Positions 45,596-56,704 of a stretch of DNA of 64,000 bases are shown in pieces (positions within the stretch are counted from its first letter, which is position 1; every line of letters starts with the position of its first letter). The position numbers and the translations under genes were made by a program. The stretch spans positions 1-64,000 of the forward strand of contig BQMJ01000066.1 of the NCBI GenBank assembly GCA_025991245.1. The letters are read 5' to 3'. This stretch comes from Galdieria partita (Eukaryota; Rhodophyta; Bangiophyceae; Galdieriales; Galdieriaceae). Below the pieces are notes generated by a model. The model had not been told where the DNA came from. It did not search any database and saw only the letters and a program-made list of their open reading frames with translations.

Positions 45596-47689
45596 TTATC
45601 CAATACGTAAAATACCTGCGGCAATCAGTTTTTGAATTTTGGCAGCCATTCCCTATATCCACTATCAAAGTTTCAACAAAGAGAAGAGTACCTTTACTTA
45701 CAGGACTAGACATTGCTTTCTGTATACAACTAGGATCTGATTGTGCTTCTTGTAATACCTAATGAAGTAGTCAATATACGATTCTCTCATTTCATACTTT
45801 TCCTTACATTTTGTAAAACAGGGTCCATCAATATCTTTTGAATTTCAGGATCTGCCATAGCATGTTTGATTTGTTCTTCATCAGGTTTCTCTGAACGTTG
45901 TTGTTCTGCAATAGCACTTAGAGTTTTCTGTAATCCTTCCTTCAATTCTGAGTTGTTAGGATCTACTTGTAAGCCTTTCTGATAAGCATCCAAACTCTTA
46001 TGATATTCTTTCATATAGAAATGAATGGCACCTTTTCTAGCATAAGCTCTCACAAATTGAGGATCCAATTGCAAACACTTTTCACAATCTCCTAAAGCTG
46101 AAGGAAATTGTCCCAATTTGGTATAAGTAGCTGCTCTATTGCTATAAGGAATGGGATCCTTTGGATTACGTCGGATAGCTTCTGTATATTTCTGTAAGGC
46201 TTCTGGAAATTGGCCTTGTTTGTACAAAGTATTTCCTTCTTCTTTAGCAACTTTGGATAACTCAGGATCGATATAAGCCTCTTCTTCCCATTTCTTCTTT
46301 TGTTTCCTTAATTCATTGCATTTGGATTGAATCTTATCGTCATGATATTCCAAAAGAGATTTCTCATAACATTCAATGGCCTTGTCATAATCTTGTTTCT
46401 TTGCATAGGCATTACCTGAGAAATGGCAATCATATGAAGAAACAAAAAGAATTCAATGACTTACCCATTCTTGCATAAGCTCTGGCAATTATTTTATAAT
46501 CCGTTCGCAAATTATATTCCTTGTTCCAATCAATTGCCTTTTGACAGTCTTCCATACAACTCTCATAATCACCCATTTCCAAATAGGCTGCAGCTCTAAA
46601 CAACACACATTCTCACTCGTGTGTGAAATATATTTTCATAGTTACTTTACCTATTGGTAAGAAGAGAGATATTCCAAGGATCCAATTCTATGGCTTTGTT
46701 ATAATGTTCGATAGCTTCTTGGAATTGCTTCTTCTTATAATATTCATTGCCTAGATCTTTCTCTTCCAATGCCTGTTTCTTGTTGGAGAGACTTTCATCT
46801 GATGCACTGTCTTGATTCTCTTGTTGAGAAGAAGACATCTTTTTCTCATCGAAAGTATTTTCATTTGTTTCATCCTCTTTTGGTTGAGAAGTTTGTCCAT
46901 TTTCTTCTTGTTGGAATGAATTGCTATCCATTTGCATTCCAGTCAATACACTCAATACTTGCATGACACGAGGATCTTGTAAATATTTTCCTATAAAGGA
47001 TAGTACTCTTTCTTCTTCATTCTTTCTTCCATTGCTTACCTATTGCTGAAGGATTCTGTTGCATTTCTTTCATCATTTGCATAAAAGAGGGATCCTGTAA
47101 CAACTTTCTAGTATTAGGATTCATAGCCAATCGAGCCATAGTTTCAGGTCCAAATAAACTACTTGTGTTGTTATGAGAACGATTCATAACTTGTCGTTTG
47201 GCTTCCCATAACGCCTCATTCTGGGGCTCTATCTGAAGACCTTGTTCATAAGCTGCTATAGCTTCTTCATATTCTCCCAATCCATATAAAGCAGCACCTT
47301 TACGAGAATATCCCTAATCACTTTTTCACTCTACACAATTGTCACTCAATACTATTCCTTTGTACCTTTGCCCAATCAGGTTTCCTCTGAATACAACTTT
47401 CGGCATCTTTTAAAGCTTCTTGATATTGACCAAGACTAGCATAAGCTGCTGACCGATTAGAATAGAGTACGTGATTATCAGGGTCATATTGAATAGCTTC
47501 CTTCAAGACTGGTTTACACAATACATATCACCTTCCTCGTGGACCACTTACTGAAAAGGCTTCTATAGCTTTCTCAAATTCTTTTGCTGCAAAAGCTGCA
47601 TTGCCTCTATTTTTAGCTTCTATTGCCTAGTTTTCTTTAGACTTGCTTTACGTCTAACCAGAATAGAATACCTTTGTGTCTTGTGCCAT
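45596..47689 (-). CDS. STI1: STI1/HOP co-chaperone, nine exons
   Basis: Exons in order: 47,672-47,689; 47,552-47,626; 47,366-47,500; 47,040-47,313; 46,651-46,990; 46,465-46,595; 45,808-46,415; 45,702-45,758; 45,596-45,652. Introns are 45-55 nt and phases agree throughout, giving 564 aa. The protein starts [20 protein letters not shown] (TPR1), then a DP domain ([20 protein letters not shown] and [14 protein letters not shown]), a charged linker, TPR2A/2B ([20 protein letters not shown]), and a closing DP domain ending [19 protein letters not shown]1 bridges Hsp70 and Hsp90 in the cytosol. The last two exons are only 57 nt each and are needed for the conserved end. Convergent with NDUFS1, with 22 bp between stops. 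Confidence 0.95.
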
Positions 47690-47761
47690 ACTCACCCAAA
47701 ACAACCAATTCTCAATCCGAGTGACTAGAAACTTCTTCAAGCATTCCTTTATTGACTCAAA

Positions 47762-48283
47762 CTATTTGCACTCTTTTTGTTTCTTTTCCAAGTCTTTGAT
47801 AGCTGCTTTAATGGCATCTTCAGCCAACATACTACAATGAAGTTTCACAGGGGGTAACTTTAACTCTTCTGCAATTTCCCTATTCCTTATTTCACCAGCT
47901 TGTTCCAAAGTCTTTCCTTTGATCAATTCCGTTGCATAAGAGGATGAGGCAATAGCAGAACCACAACCAAATGTTTTGAACCGACTTTCCACAATCTTTC
48001 CTGTTTCATCCACTCTTATTTGCAACTTCATAACATCTCCACAAGCTGGTGCACCAACCAACCCTGTTCCAACATATTTATCGTTTTTATCCAATGACCC
48101 AACGTTTCTAGTTATTAGTTGCTATTTTCTTTCTTTTCTACAACACACTTACCTTGGGTTTTCATAATGGTCCACTACCTTTTCATGATATAGTCTCTTG
48201 TTAAACTGAATAGACTGGCTTTCTATCGTTTTAGGAATACGACACAACTGAGAAGAAACTCTGGATAGGAAACTCAACGCCAT
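47762..48283 (-). CDS. ISCU: mitochondrial iron-sulfur cluster scaffold ISCU
   Basis: Two exons, 48,153-48,283 and 47,762-48,107, with a 45-nt intron splitting the codon in ENPR|NVGSLDKND. Product 158 aa. The N-terminal 32 residues (MALSFLSRVSSQLCRIPKT...) are a mitochondrial presequence, followed by LYHEKVVDHYENPRNVGS. Cluster ligands are present: ACGDVMKLQI, FGCGSAIASSS and KLHCSMLAEDA, plus the Hsp70-binding LPPVK. The protein is the assembly platform for Fe-S clusters used by, among others, the complex I subunit nearby. An upstream in-frame extension exists, but the ATG at 48,283 gives the usual length. Start is 17 bp from that of QPRT. Confidence 0.96.
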
Positions 48284-48300
48284 CCTCTCTCCAATCAACA
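48284..48300. promoter_or_regulatory. 17-bp divergent start-to-start region (ISCU / QPRT)
   Basis: The ATGs at 48,283 (minus) and 48,301 (plus) are 17 bp apart. If QPRT starts instead at its second Met (48,331) the gap is 47 bp. In either case leaders must be tiny or overlap the opposite gene. Confidence 0.6.
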
Positions 48301-49384
48301 ATGACTCGACCTTTGTTCCAACCAAGTGTGATGATTCCTCAACACAAGATACAAAGTTTGGTATGGAGTTGGTTGGAAGAAGATATTCCCAACTTTGATT
48401 GGGGTGCTCAAGCTGTAGGAGATAGAATAACAACTGCTACACTTTATATCAAATCCAAAGTAAGTAGACTGACGACCGTTGTGTTATCCACAAAACGAGA
48501 TGAATGGCTGTTCTTAGGGTGTATTAGCAGGTAAACCATTCTTTGACGCCATCTTTCAACAATTGGATTGTTCTGTGCATTGGTATGAAGAAGAAGGAGG
48601 AAATTCGAGTTTAGAGGATGGAAAGTGGTTAGATCCACAGCCTTGGAAAGATGGACGCAAGTTGTTGGCTATTGCAAAGATAAAAGGTCCAGCTTGTCAT
48701 TTATTACGTGGAGAACGAACAGCTTTGAATGTATTGGCACGTTGTAGTGGTATAGCTACGAGAGCTTTTCTATTCACAACTTTGGCCCAACAACATAATT
48801 GGCACGGTCGTATATCAGGAACAAGGAAAACAACTCCCGTAAGTGTTTCTTTATGATCGATCAATCATACATATGGAAAACTTGATTAGGGTTTTAGGTT
48901 GGTAGAGAAGTATGCTATGTTGGTAGGTGGAGTGGACACTCATCGAATGGATTTATCTTCGATGGTTATGTTGAAAGACAATCATATTTGGAGTTGTGGA
49001 AGTATTGCACAAGCTATTCAACAAGTACAAAGTGTAGCAGGATTTTCACTTAAAGTAGAAGTTGAATGTCAAAGTTTTTCCGATGCTTGTCAAGTAAGTT
49101 GTGTTGTACACACATTACTTGCAGAATGACTTGAATAGGCAGCAGAAAAAGGTGCCGATGTAGTTATGTTGGACAATATGAATCCAACACAAGCCAAACA
49201 AGTTGCCAATGCAGTGAGACAACTTTATCCACAAGTATTGATTGAGTGTAGTGGTGGTATTCGAGAAGATAATATAGTCGATTACTTTTCACCAGATATT
49301 GATATTCTGAGTCTTAGTTTATCTCAGCATTGTGAAGTTGTAGACTTTTCTTTAAAAGTAGAAAACAACGGACTTGACAGTTGA
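48301..49384 (+). CDS. QPRT: quinolinate phosphoribosyltransferase (decarboxylating), NadC
   Basis: Four exons: 48,301-48,459; 48,518-48,838; 48,890-49,093; 49,139-49,384, with introns of 58, 51 and 45 nt. Product 309 aa. Seen in order: [42 protein letters not shown] joined across intron 2 (the RKT substrate site); [37 protein letters not shown]. These are the motifs of the NAD-biosynthesis enzyme that turns quinolinate and PRPP into nicotinate mononucleotide. No clear targeting peptide is seen; Met1 and Met11 (48,331) are both possible starts. The stop codon lies 19 bp before the PGK start on the same strand. Confidence 0.94.
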
Positions 49385-49403
49385 CCATCACAAATTGTTT
49401 TGA

Positions 49404-50716
49404 ATGAACAAGTTGACCCTTTCGTCGGTAGACTTTACTGGAAAGAGAGTGGTTTGTAGAGTAGACTTTAATGTCCCTTTGGATAAACAAGTAAGTTGAG
49501 ATATCAAAACAGTCATTGGCTTATGAACTTGATATAGACAGGCGCCATAACCAACGGACAACGTGTGGATGCAACTCTTCCAACTATCCAATATATTCTA
49601 GAAAAGGGAGCTAAAAGTATTGTTCTACTTTCACATTTGGGGAGACCTGATGGAAAAGTGGATAAGAAATATTCTTTGAAACCAGTCGCTGAATATTTAC
49701 AACACAAGCTGGGAAAACCAGTCACCTTTTTGGAGGATTGTGTGGGACCTCAAGTAGAACAAGCGTGTAAGGATCCTGCTCCTGGTTCCATATTCTTGTG
49801 CGAAAATTTGCGTTTTCATATAGAAGAAGAAGGAAAAGGAGTGGATGCAAACGGAAACATAGTAAAGGCCACACCTGAACAAATCCAAGCATTCCGTGCT
49901 AGTCTTACTCAATTGGGTGATATTTATGTAAACGATGCGTTTGGAACTGCGCATCGTGCACACTCCAGTATGGTGGGTATTCAACTGGATATTCGAGCAG
50001 CAGGTTTTTTGATGCAAAAGGAGTTGGAATATTTCCACAAGGCATTGGAAAGCCCAAAGAGGCCTTATTTAGCTATCTTGGGAGGAGCCAAGGTATCGGA
50101 TAAGATTCAACTCATTCAAAACTTGTTGCATAAAGTGGATGCAATGATTATCGGAGGCGGTATGTGTTATACTTTTCTAAAAGTATTGTATTCCATGAAC
50201 ATTGGCGACTCCATTTATGATGAGAATGGATCCCATTTGGTAGATTCAATTATGAAAGAAGCTGAAGATAGAAAGGTCAATATATATTTCCCAGTAGACT
50301 TTGTGGTAGCTGATCGTTTTGCTCCCAATGCATATACAGTGGTTCGTACTAGAGAACAAGGCATTCCTGAGCATATGCAGGGACTGGATTGTGGACCACG
50401 AAGTAGAACACAATTCGCACAAATAGTGCAAAGTTGTAAGACTATTGTATGGAATGGGCCGTTGGGTGTGTTTGAAATGGATATATTTTCACATGGCACT
50501 CGTCAAGTGATGGAAGCCGTTGCTGATGCATCGAGTAGTTTGGGTGCTACAACTATTATTGGAGGTGGAGATACGGCAACTGCGGCTGCCAAGTTTGGAT
50601 TGGAAGAAAAGATGAGTCATGTGAGTACTGGAGGAGGTGCAAGTTTGGAACTATTGGAAGGAAAAGCATTGCCTGGTGTGGAATTCTTAAGTCGAGTGGA
50701 GGAAAGGCATTCTTGA
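49404..50716 (+). CDS. PGK: phosphoglycerate kinase, probably cytosolic
   Basis: Two exons, 49,404-49,490 and 49,538-50,716, with a 47-nt intron; 421 aa. Exon 1 gives [20 protein letters not shown] and DFNVPLDKQ. Exon 2 holds SHLGRPDG, the FHIEEEG and [13 protein letters not shown] regions, [19 protein letters not shown] and the nucleotide-binding GGGDTATAA. This matches full-length PGK, which transfers phosphate between 1,3-bisphosphoglycerate and ADP. The N-terminus lacks a transit peptide, so this is most likely the glycolytic enzyme of the cytosol; the plastid form should be elsewhere. It sits only 19 bp after QPRT and 12 bp before NUP85, all on one strand. Confidence 0.96.
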
Positions 50717-50728
50717 AAAACTTTTGTG

Positions 50729-53022
50729 ATGGCTTTTGTGTTTGGTGAGAATAAAGAGATGATCACCATTTCTTCTTTAAAGGGACAACAAGTAACTACT
50801 AGTCGTTCTTATATGGAAGGTCAACACTCTCAACACTCTTCTTGGTTGTTGATCTTACAGGTTTGATTCGTTATGGACTTGACCCACGACCTAAAAATGG
50901 AATACATATTAGGGACACTTGTACTTTACACAAACTCATTGTTCGGTGGAACAACGCTGTAAGAATTATACTACAGCTGTATATGAAGCTTTGCAATGGG
51001 CACAAGTAGAAGGAGATGAAGTAGATAGAGAGTCCCTATTCAACGCTTGGCAAGTTTGGAAATTGTTGGAGACCATGTTGTGTGTTTCAGGTATTGTGTG
51101 TATGTTGTGAATATTTCTTCTTTGTTTCACTTATAGAAAATGGATAGAAACAGACAAAGGACTACTCAAGAGATTGCAAAGTTGGCTGTGGATTACTCAA
51201 GAAGACTTGTTACAGAGTGTGGAGAATTGTAAGTTGGCCATAGAAGAGAACGGTACGCAATGTGTAGCTTTGGATTATTTGTTGAAACTATGTGATAAAG
51301 ATGTAGAAACTTTATGGAAGACGGTCTATCGATTAGCAGCTATTGGCGATTATACTAGGGCTATCGATTTGATCTATCAATGGCAAGGATATGATGAACA
51401 CCAAGTTGCTCATTTATTTTTAGATGATTCTCCTATGGATCTGATGGAGATATCCCCGTTGTTGATTGCAGCTGCTGCACTATTTGAAGCTCCCGATTGG
51501 GATGATGCAGGAGAAGAAGATTGGATACAATGGCAAGCCAAAATACATCATATCTTGAAAATGAGACCCATACAAGACGAATTGTATACACTATTGAAGG
51601 TAAGTAATCTCTTTGGTATAGAGTGGATAGAAAAGAAGGTTTGGATAATATATATATATATATAGATATTGATTGGAAAGGATATCCAACTTTTAGCAAA
51701 TGTTGTATCACATTGGCATGAAATGTTATTGGCTGTTGTTATTTATATGTTTTCACCTTTTGAAGAATATGGCAAGTTGTTCAATTAGAATGATTCCCAA
51801 CACTTACTCTCTTTTGTATGATATAGTATGGGAAAGAGTCATGGCTCTCGTCCATCAGTATTATACATTACCCACCCAATTACATGCTCTGATGGCCATA
51901 TTCAAAGGCAATTATACTGAATTGATTGCAGATGTTGTTCATCTGAAAAGTTTTTGGCACGCTGCTCATCTTTCTGGTAAGAGAAGAAAGAAATGAAAAG
52001 ACAACTAAGAAAGATGCAATAGATTTATTATGCCAATGGAAGGAGAACCCCAACATTGTGGTTTATGACAAGGAAGATATTCGAAAGTATTACATATTGG
52101 AATATATGGGCAGTTTGCCTATTCATCATGTTGGTTTGTTGCCCATCATAAGAGATTATTGTCGAACGTGGTACGTTGTTGATTCATTTCTCTTTATGTA
52201 TTCAATAGTCTGTGCTTTTTGTAGTGGATTAGAGGGTTGGAGTTGGTTTGAACAAAGACTGATATATTCGTTACCTTTGGATAGTTGTGATTGGGATACT
52301 TTAGAAGATGGCTTATTGGATGATTACCCCAACCATAGTTCACCGTTTTCGACAGCTCGTTTACATGATTTAGTAAACAATATGCGAATGGTAATAGTCT
52401 CTCAAGAATTTTTGAAAATACTCATCGAAATATAGAACAAGTTTCGAAATCGATATTTTGATTCTTTGTATGGCTATTGTCGACTGGGTAGAATTGATAT
52501 GATTCAACGATATTTAGATAATCCAATGGGTATGCAAAAAGCCATCGAAGAAAAGAATATAGACCATGTTGTACATATTTTGCAATCGATATTGTGTTTG
52601 ATGAAAGCTGCCAATGCATCTTTGTTGTTGGATACGGAGTTTTCTTATTTCATCCAGTGGTTACAGTTGGCACAAAGTGTACAACAACAGGATATACAAC
52701 ATGCTATTGAATACTTTGTAAGTATACACTTTCCCTGTTTAGGTTTGTAATAGGAGATTGATCGAGTTAGGCTACTATGATTGCTTGTTGTGCTATGGGT
52801 ACCCAACATACAAACATGATTGCATATGGATGGGAAATGATGCAATGGGCATGGTGCAACCAGAACATTCAAATATCTTGGAATCATTGGATGGATATCG
52901 TTGCTGGTTTGCAAAATATGAAAACATCGCTCGCTTGTCAGAATATTTCAGCAAATGAAGATGGTGAATGCTGGTCATCTATGGAAAAGCAACTACTCCA
53001 ATGGTTTACCATTCGTCAATAA
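50729..53022 (+). CDS. NUP85: nucleoporin NUP85 (Y-complex scaffold)
   Basis: Exons: 50,729-50,860; 50,913-51,090; 51,148-51,599; 51,666-51,748; 51,789-51,976; 52,023-52,170; 52,225-52,390; 52,436-52,717; 52,771-53,022; 626 aa. Resemblance to NUP85 is seen in the alpha-helical stretches LANVVSHWHEMLLAVVIY, then VHLKSFWHAAHLSDLLCQW, YYILEYMGSLPIHHVGLLPI and ARLHDLVNNMRM, in the same order as in the animal protein. NUP85 builds the outer ring of the nuclear pore. The 40-nt intron at 51,749-51,788 (GTTTTC...TTAG) is inferred from a +1 frame change and is the least sure junction. The ATG is 12 bp after the PGK stop; the last 30 coding bases overlap the end of the FANCE-like gene. Confidence 0.78.
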
Positions 53023-54285
53023 GGCGAGACACTTTTCAGTTAAATAACTAGAAGTAGTTACCAAACAACGACGTAAAATATGCCGATATTCAAGACAAAT
53101 CGATAAATGTTGTTGACAAAGATCATAAAGCAGTTTGATCCATTTCGGAGAAAGTTCAACAAAGGGTGCGTTGGCTTCCAACTGTCCAATCAGGATGAAA
53201 ATGATGTTGGCATCGTTCACTTGAGGAAGCCATTGTTCTAACAAAACCAAAATGGACTCATTCCAAGGTTGGATGCTTTGTGTCAACCAATGTTTCATAC
53301 TATCTTGAATAAGATAGGAAGAAAAACTATTTTGCGCCACTTTTCCTATAACTTCTACCTGAGGAGCTTCCAACGCATCATGCTTGCACAATAATGGCAA
53401 TACAAAATATTGTTGAATCAACAGTGGCCATTTCTTTGCCCATTCAATCAACAACAACAACACTTGGCGCGATGCACCAAATCTTAAACGAGCAATAAAT
53501 GGAACAAATAAATAAGAAATAACCGCAACGAGATGACAAATAGAATAAATATTCTCATCACCTCTACATTCTTCATAAGAATCAAGGATATCATTGCCAA
53601 TAAGACATATCCATACTCCATCGTCTTTAGAATCCAAGCTGCCTCGATCCTTCTTAACAAACCAATCCTTCCAATAGACTATCAATTGGTCCAAGGATGT
53701 ATTTCTCACCATTCGTATCACTCCTTCTGAATAATCCGGAGAAAGAGAATTGCTTTTCATGGACTTGATCATAGAATACCAAGGATCATCTTTTCTTTTG
53801 CGCTTATGGGTAGATAATTTGGAGCAACATTTCTCTGACATATCACTTTCATGAGAGTAGTCATTCGCTGACTTCCACGGACTTGTAGTCAACCAACTAT
53901 ACTGTACACATAGACTCCACGAATCTTGGGTGATATGCTTCCAATGTGGATGCTCAGAATCCCTTGTTGTTTGTTCCCATATACAACGATCCCATATCCA
54001 ACGTATCAACTCCCGAACACTAAAGTCGCGAGGCTGAATCAACTGTAAGAAACGTAAACGCAAAATAGGACAAATGTTTTCGTATTGTAGAAGAAATGCG
54101 TTGAGGATTTGGCTTTGAGTAGAGTCCGGTAATTGGTCGAAGCAACTCCCTATTCGTTGGTTGACAGTATCAGGTACTTGCAAATAGGTAGGTGACAACA
54201 AGGATTCTAGAAAACTATTGTCCACAAGTAATGCCTTTATTCCATATTGTTGCAGTCCTTGACTCGTGTGTTGTTGTAGGAACAT
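52993..54285 (-). CDS. FANCE: FANCE-like Fanconi anaemia core-complex protein
   Basis: A 430-aa intronless gene with ATG start. It is almost wholly alpha-helical, with a basic linker (KRKRKDD, about residue 160). The C-terminal half aligns by eye with the FANCE helical-repeat domain: ASRQVLLLLIEWAKKW, then PWNESILVLLEQWL, then ELSPKWIKLLYDLCQQHL, each at the place of its human counterpart (PWKEETFLVLQSLL, EMTPEKFSVLMEKLCKK). FANCE links FANCC and FANCD2 in interstrand crosslink repair in the nucleus. The call rests on remembered family patterns. Two GGCGCC palindromes of E2F type precede it, fitting an S-phase DNA-repair gene. Its end overlaps that of NUP85 by 30 coding bp. Confidence 0.55.
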   Translation of the reverse strand: MFLQQHTSQGLQQYGIKALLVDNSFLESLLSPTYLQVPDTVNQRIGSCFDQLPDSTQSQILNAFLLQYENICPILRLRFLQLIQPRDFSVRELIRWIWDRCIWEQTTRDSEHPHWKHITQDSWSLCVQYSWLTTSPWKSANDYSHESDMSEKCCSKLSTHKRKRKDDPWYSMIKSMKSNSLSPDYSEGVIRMVRNTSLDQLIVYWKDWFVKKDRGSLDSKDDGVWICLIGNDILDSYEECRGDENIYSICHLVAVISYLFVPFIARLRFGASRQVLLLLIEWAKKWPLLIQQYFVLPLLCKHDALEAPQVEVIGKVAQNSFSSYLIQDSMKHWLTQSIQPWNESILVLLEQWLPQVNDANIIFILIGQLEANAPFVELSPKWIKLLYDLCQQHLSICLEYRHILRRCLVTTSSYLTEKCLALLTNGKPLE

Positions 54286-54343
54286 ATCAGTACTATTCTA
54301 CAAACGACCAAGTTTCATTCTTTCCACGAGTATTAAGAAGAAA

Positions 54344-54383
54344 ATGGCGCCATGTGAAGAAAATTTGCATTTTGGCGCCAAAA
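54344..54383. promoter_or_regulatory. paired E2F-type palindromes upstream of the FANCE-like gene
   Basis: TTTTGGCGCCAAAA (54,370-54,383) is a perfect 14-bp palindrome matching the E2F/DP consensus TTTGGCGC on both strands. A second palindrome, ATGGCGCCAT, is at 54,344-54,353. They lie 59-98 bp upstream of the ATG at 54,285. E2F/DP/RB control of S-phase genes is conserved in algae and plants. Confidence 0.7.
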
Positions 54384-54569
54384 TTTTGTGCAATTCTTTT
54401 TTCTTTTGGATCATTGTCCTAATCAACACTGCAAATTTGATTTATGAACACAACATTGTTTGTAGTATACAAATGAATGCGCATAGCCAAAGGTGGAATA
54501 AATCTATCGTGTAATCTTCCTCAATCTAGTACAACACGGATTATTGTGTGACAAAGGAATAGGCTCTTA

Positions 54570-56667
54570 CTATTCAAGCAAACTAGAATGATTGGAATCA
54601 AGTTGCGAAGTATTCGTTGTTTCATCATTTTCTAAAATATAAACTCGCAATATGTATACCAAAGAGGCACTTATCATAGCACTCAAACCTCCTAATAATA
54701 GAACAACACTGACATCACCTATCGTCACTTTATACAAAATTCATCGTTCAAAAGAATACGACATACCTGTCTTTCGTACTATTCTTGGAGATCCCAAAGA
54801 AACCAATAGTTGAGGTCCAGATTGACTAAGATTGAAAATCGTGGAGTAAAGTCCGATTCGGTTGGGATCGACTCGATAAACAGCAGTACCCATCAGAGCC
54901 CAACTAGTAGGAGTTGTATGAAACAGAAGATATTGTCAATGCAACTTACGGAATAGTCATCGTACTAGACCAAGGAATACCAAACAGTGCAAGAATACTC
55001 AAAGTCAGTATTTTCAATAACAAGGAAGGAGACTGTCTCTGGGAAGGTCCTCTTATAAAGAACGGAACTACCAAGCAAAAGGCTTCCACTAGTTGTGAAA
55101 AACAATACATGAATCCCATTCCATACTTTTCTATGAGACGTGGAAGAATGGTCGAATACGCCATTGCTACTGCAGCATCCAAACTCAACCCGAGATTACC
55201 CAAACGTACTCCTTCGTCATAAGCTGCACAAATATAAGAAAACTGCTTTGCAAGTCCATCCATAACATACCTTGTCGTAGTGGACTATCCAAAGGAAAAG
55301 CACCATTACCACTATATACATTTCGACCAACCTAAACAATATCATTCAATCCATAAAACACAACATTATCTTCAAACTTACCCATACACTGGCATAAACA
55401 AAAATTGTAAAGAATCCATACCAAGTAAATAATTGCACAACAAAGACTCTCCAAAAAGGACGAGGTGCATTCACAAGTAACTTGAGAATGCCTTGTTCTG
55501 AATGAAACCTTTGAGCAAACGACTCACTGCGACTCAAGACTCCAACTGGAGTTTCATGCACATAATAACAACACAAAGAAACGGTTATTATCAATATAAT
55601 GGCAGCGAGAGAAAATAATGCTTGCGAGTCGGAAACAAAAAAAGGCAACAAGAAACTAAGCTGTAGTGATCCCATTGCAGTGCCAACCAAGTTTCCTACT
55701 CCAGTCATCATAGCCTAATAATTAAAAAAGATCAGACATTCTCAAATGAACAATACTTACAAACAAGGCATTTCCTTCTGCTTGTTGTTCTTCAGGAACA
55801 ATATCTGTTAAAAGTGCTCTTAAGGGAGCCTACGTTGATGAAATGGCTTCAAGAAAGTCTTTGTAGGGCTCTCGTATCTCATACCTGAATAGCTTGAATA
55901 CTGAAATCAAGCAAGAAAAATGCACTAATTGCAATAGCTAATCCAATAGGCTGAGACTCGAGATTATCTCCAAAAAGAAAACCGATAACATCAGCGTTGC
56001 TAATGAAAAGTTAAAAAGGAAACCAAAATATATGAGTCAAAACAGAAAACTTGCCCCAATAAACTCAAAGCCAAAGAAGTAAAAACTGTTCCAGCCACTA
56101 GAAAAGGTCGTCTTCTTCCAAATGGATGTTGACAAGAGTCTGAAAGAATGCCAATGATGGGTTGAACAATAATACCAGAGAGTGGACCAGCCAACCACGC
56201 CAACGAAATAAGTTCTCATAATAACTGTGCTTCAAACATCAAACAAAAGAAACTATAAACTTACCTGTTGGCAAGCCTAATTTTTCCAATGTAGGACTAC
56301 CGTGACCAATCTGCACCGCGTAACAACATTGGATGCCAGCCATAGCCAAAGTTAGCATAATCAAACGAAACTTTTCTACTGGTTCACGTAATCTCTTTCT
56401 TTGTTCTTCATCACCTGAGTCGTATCCTCTATGCACAAATGGTTCTTCTTCTAAAATAGTAGAAATGGAAGACCGCTTTCCAAACAACAGTCTTGGACTA
56501 TAATTGTTCAGTATAAGTTTATCACCCTTTCGACGCAAAATAAGGTGGTCTAACTCTGTTGCTGAATATGCTCTTCTTGGTGTTGCTAGAGAGTGCGAAA
56601 AGGTTGCATTCGACTCGGAAATAGTACGTTGTTTCAAGCTATCACTACTGGACTCTTCTCCCGACAT
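54570..56667 (-). CDS. sucrose-transporter-like (SUT/SLC45) sugar:proton symporter, nine exons
   Basis: Exons: 56,265-56,667; 56,055-56,214; 55,885-55,999; 55,761-55,829; 55,382-55,714; 55,271-55,331; 54,950-55,223; 54,767-54,903; 54,570-54,718; 566 aa, phases all agree. After a hydrophilic N-terminus of about 100 residues come TM1 (LIMLTLAMAGIQCCYAVQIG), then LISLAWLAGPLSGIIVQPIIG and SDSCQHPFGRRRPFLVAG, the RxGRRRPF signature of the SUT/SLC45 branch of the MFS, and later YDEGVRLGNLGLSLDAAVA. About 12 TM segments. It should bring in sucrose or another sugar, in keeping with a facultative heterotroph; the substrate is not proven. The second intron uses a GC donor. Confidence 0.9.
56000..56054 (-). 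other. GC-AG intron in the sugar-transporter gene
   Basis: Reading on the minus strand, LALSLLG is followed by GCAAGT, not a GT in a usable frame. The intron ends CATTAG. A GT donor 4 nt further (GTTTTC) would cause a stop, while GC|AAGT keeps frame into NADVIGFLFGDN. GG|GCAAGT is the classic context for GC-AG introns. Length 55 nt. Confidence 0.7.
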
Positions 56668-56704
56668 GGTGGAAGAAGGGTCTTCAAATCTGCTTCTCTA
56701 CGGA
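56668..56704. promoter_or_regulatory. short divergent start region (sugar transporter / TRAPPC2)
   Basis: If the TRAPP gene starts at 56,705 the gap to the transporter ATG is 37 bp. An earlier in-frame ATG at 56,666 would share two bases with the opposite start codon (plus strand CATG). Confidence 0.55.

Noticed and set aside
54192-54514. Two + frames opposite the FANCE-like 5' region
   Set aside because: They lack domains, overlap the E2F-type promoter and a coding region on the other strand, and look like chance frames.
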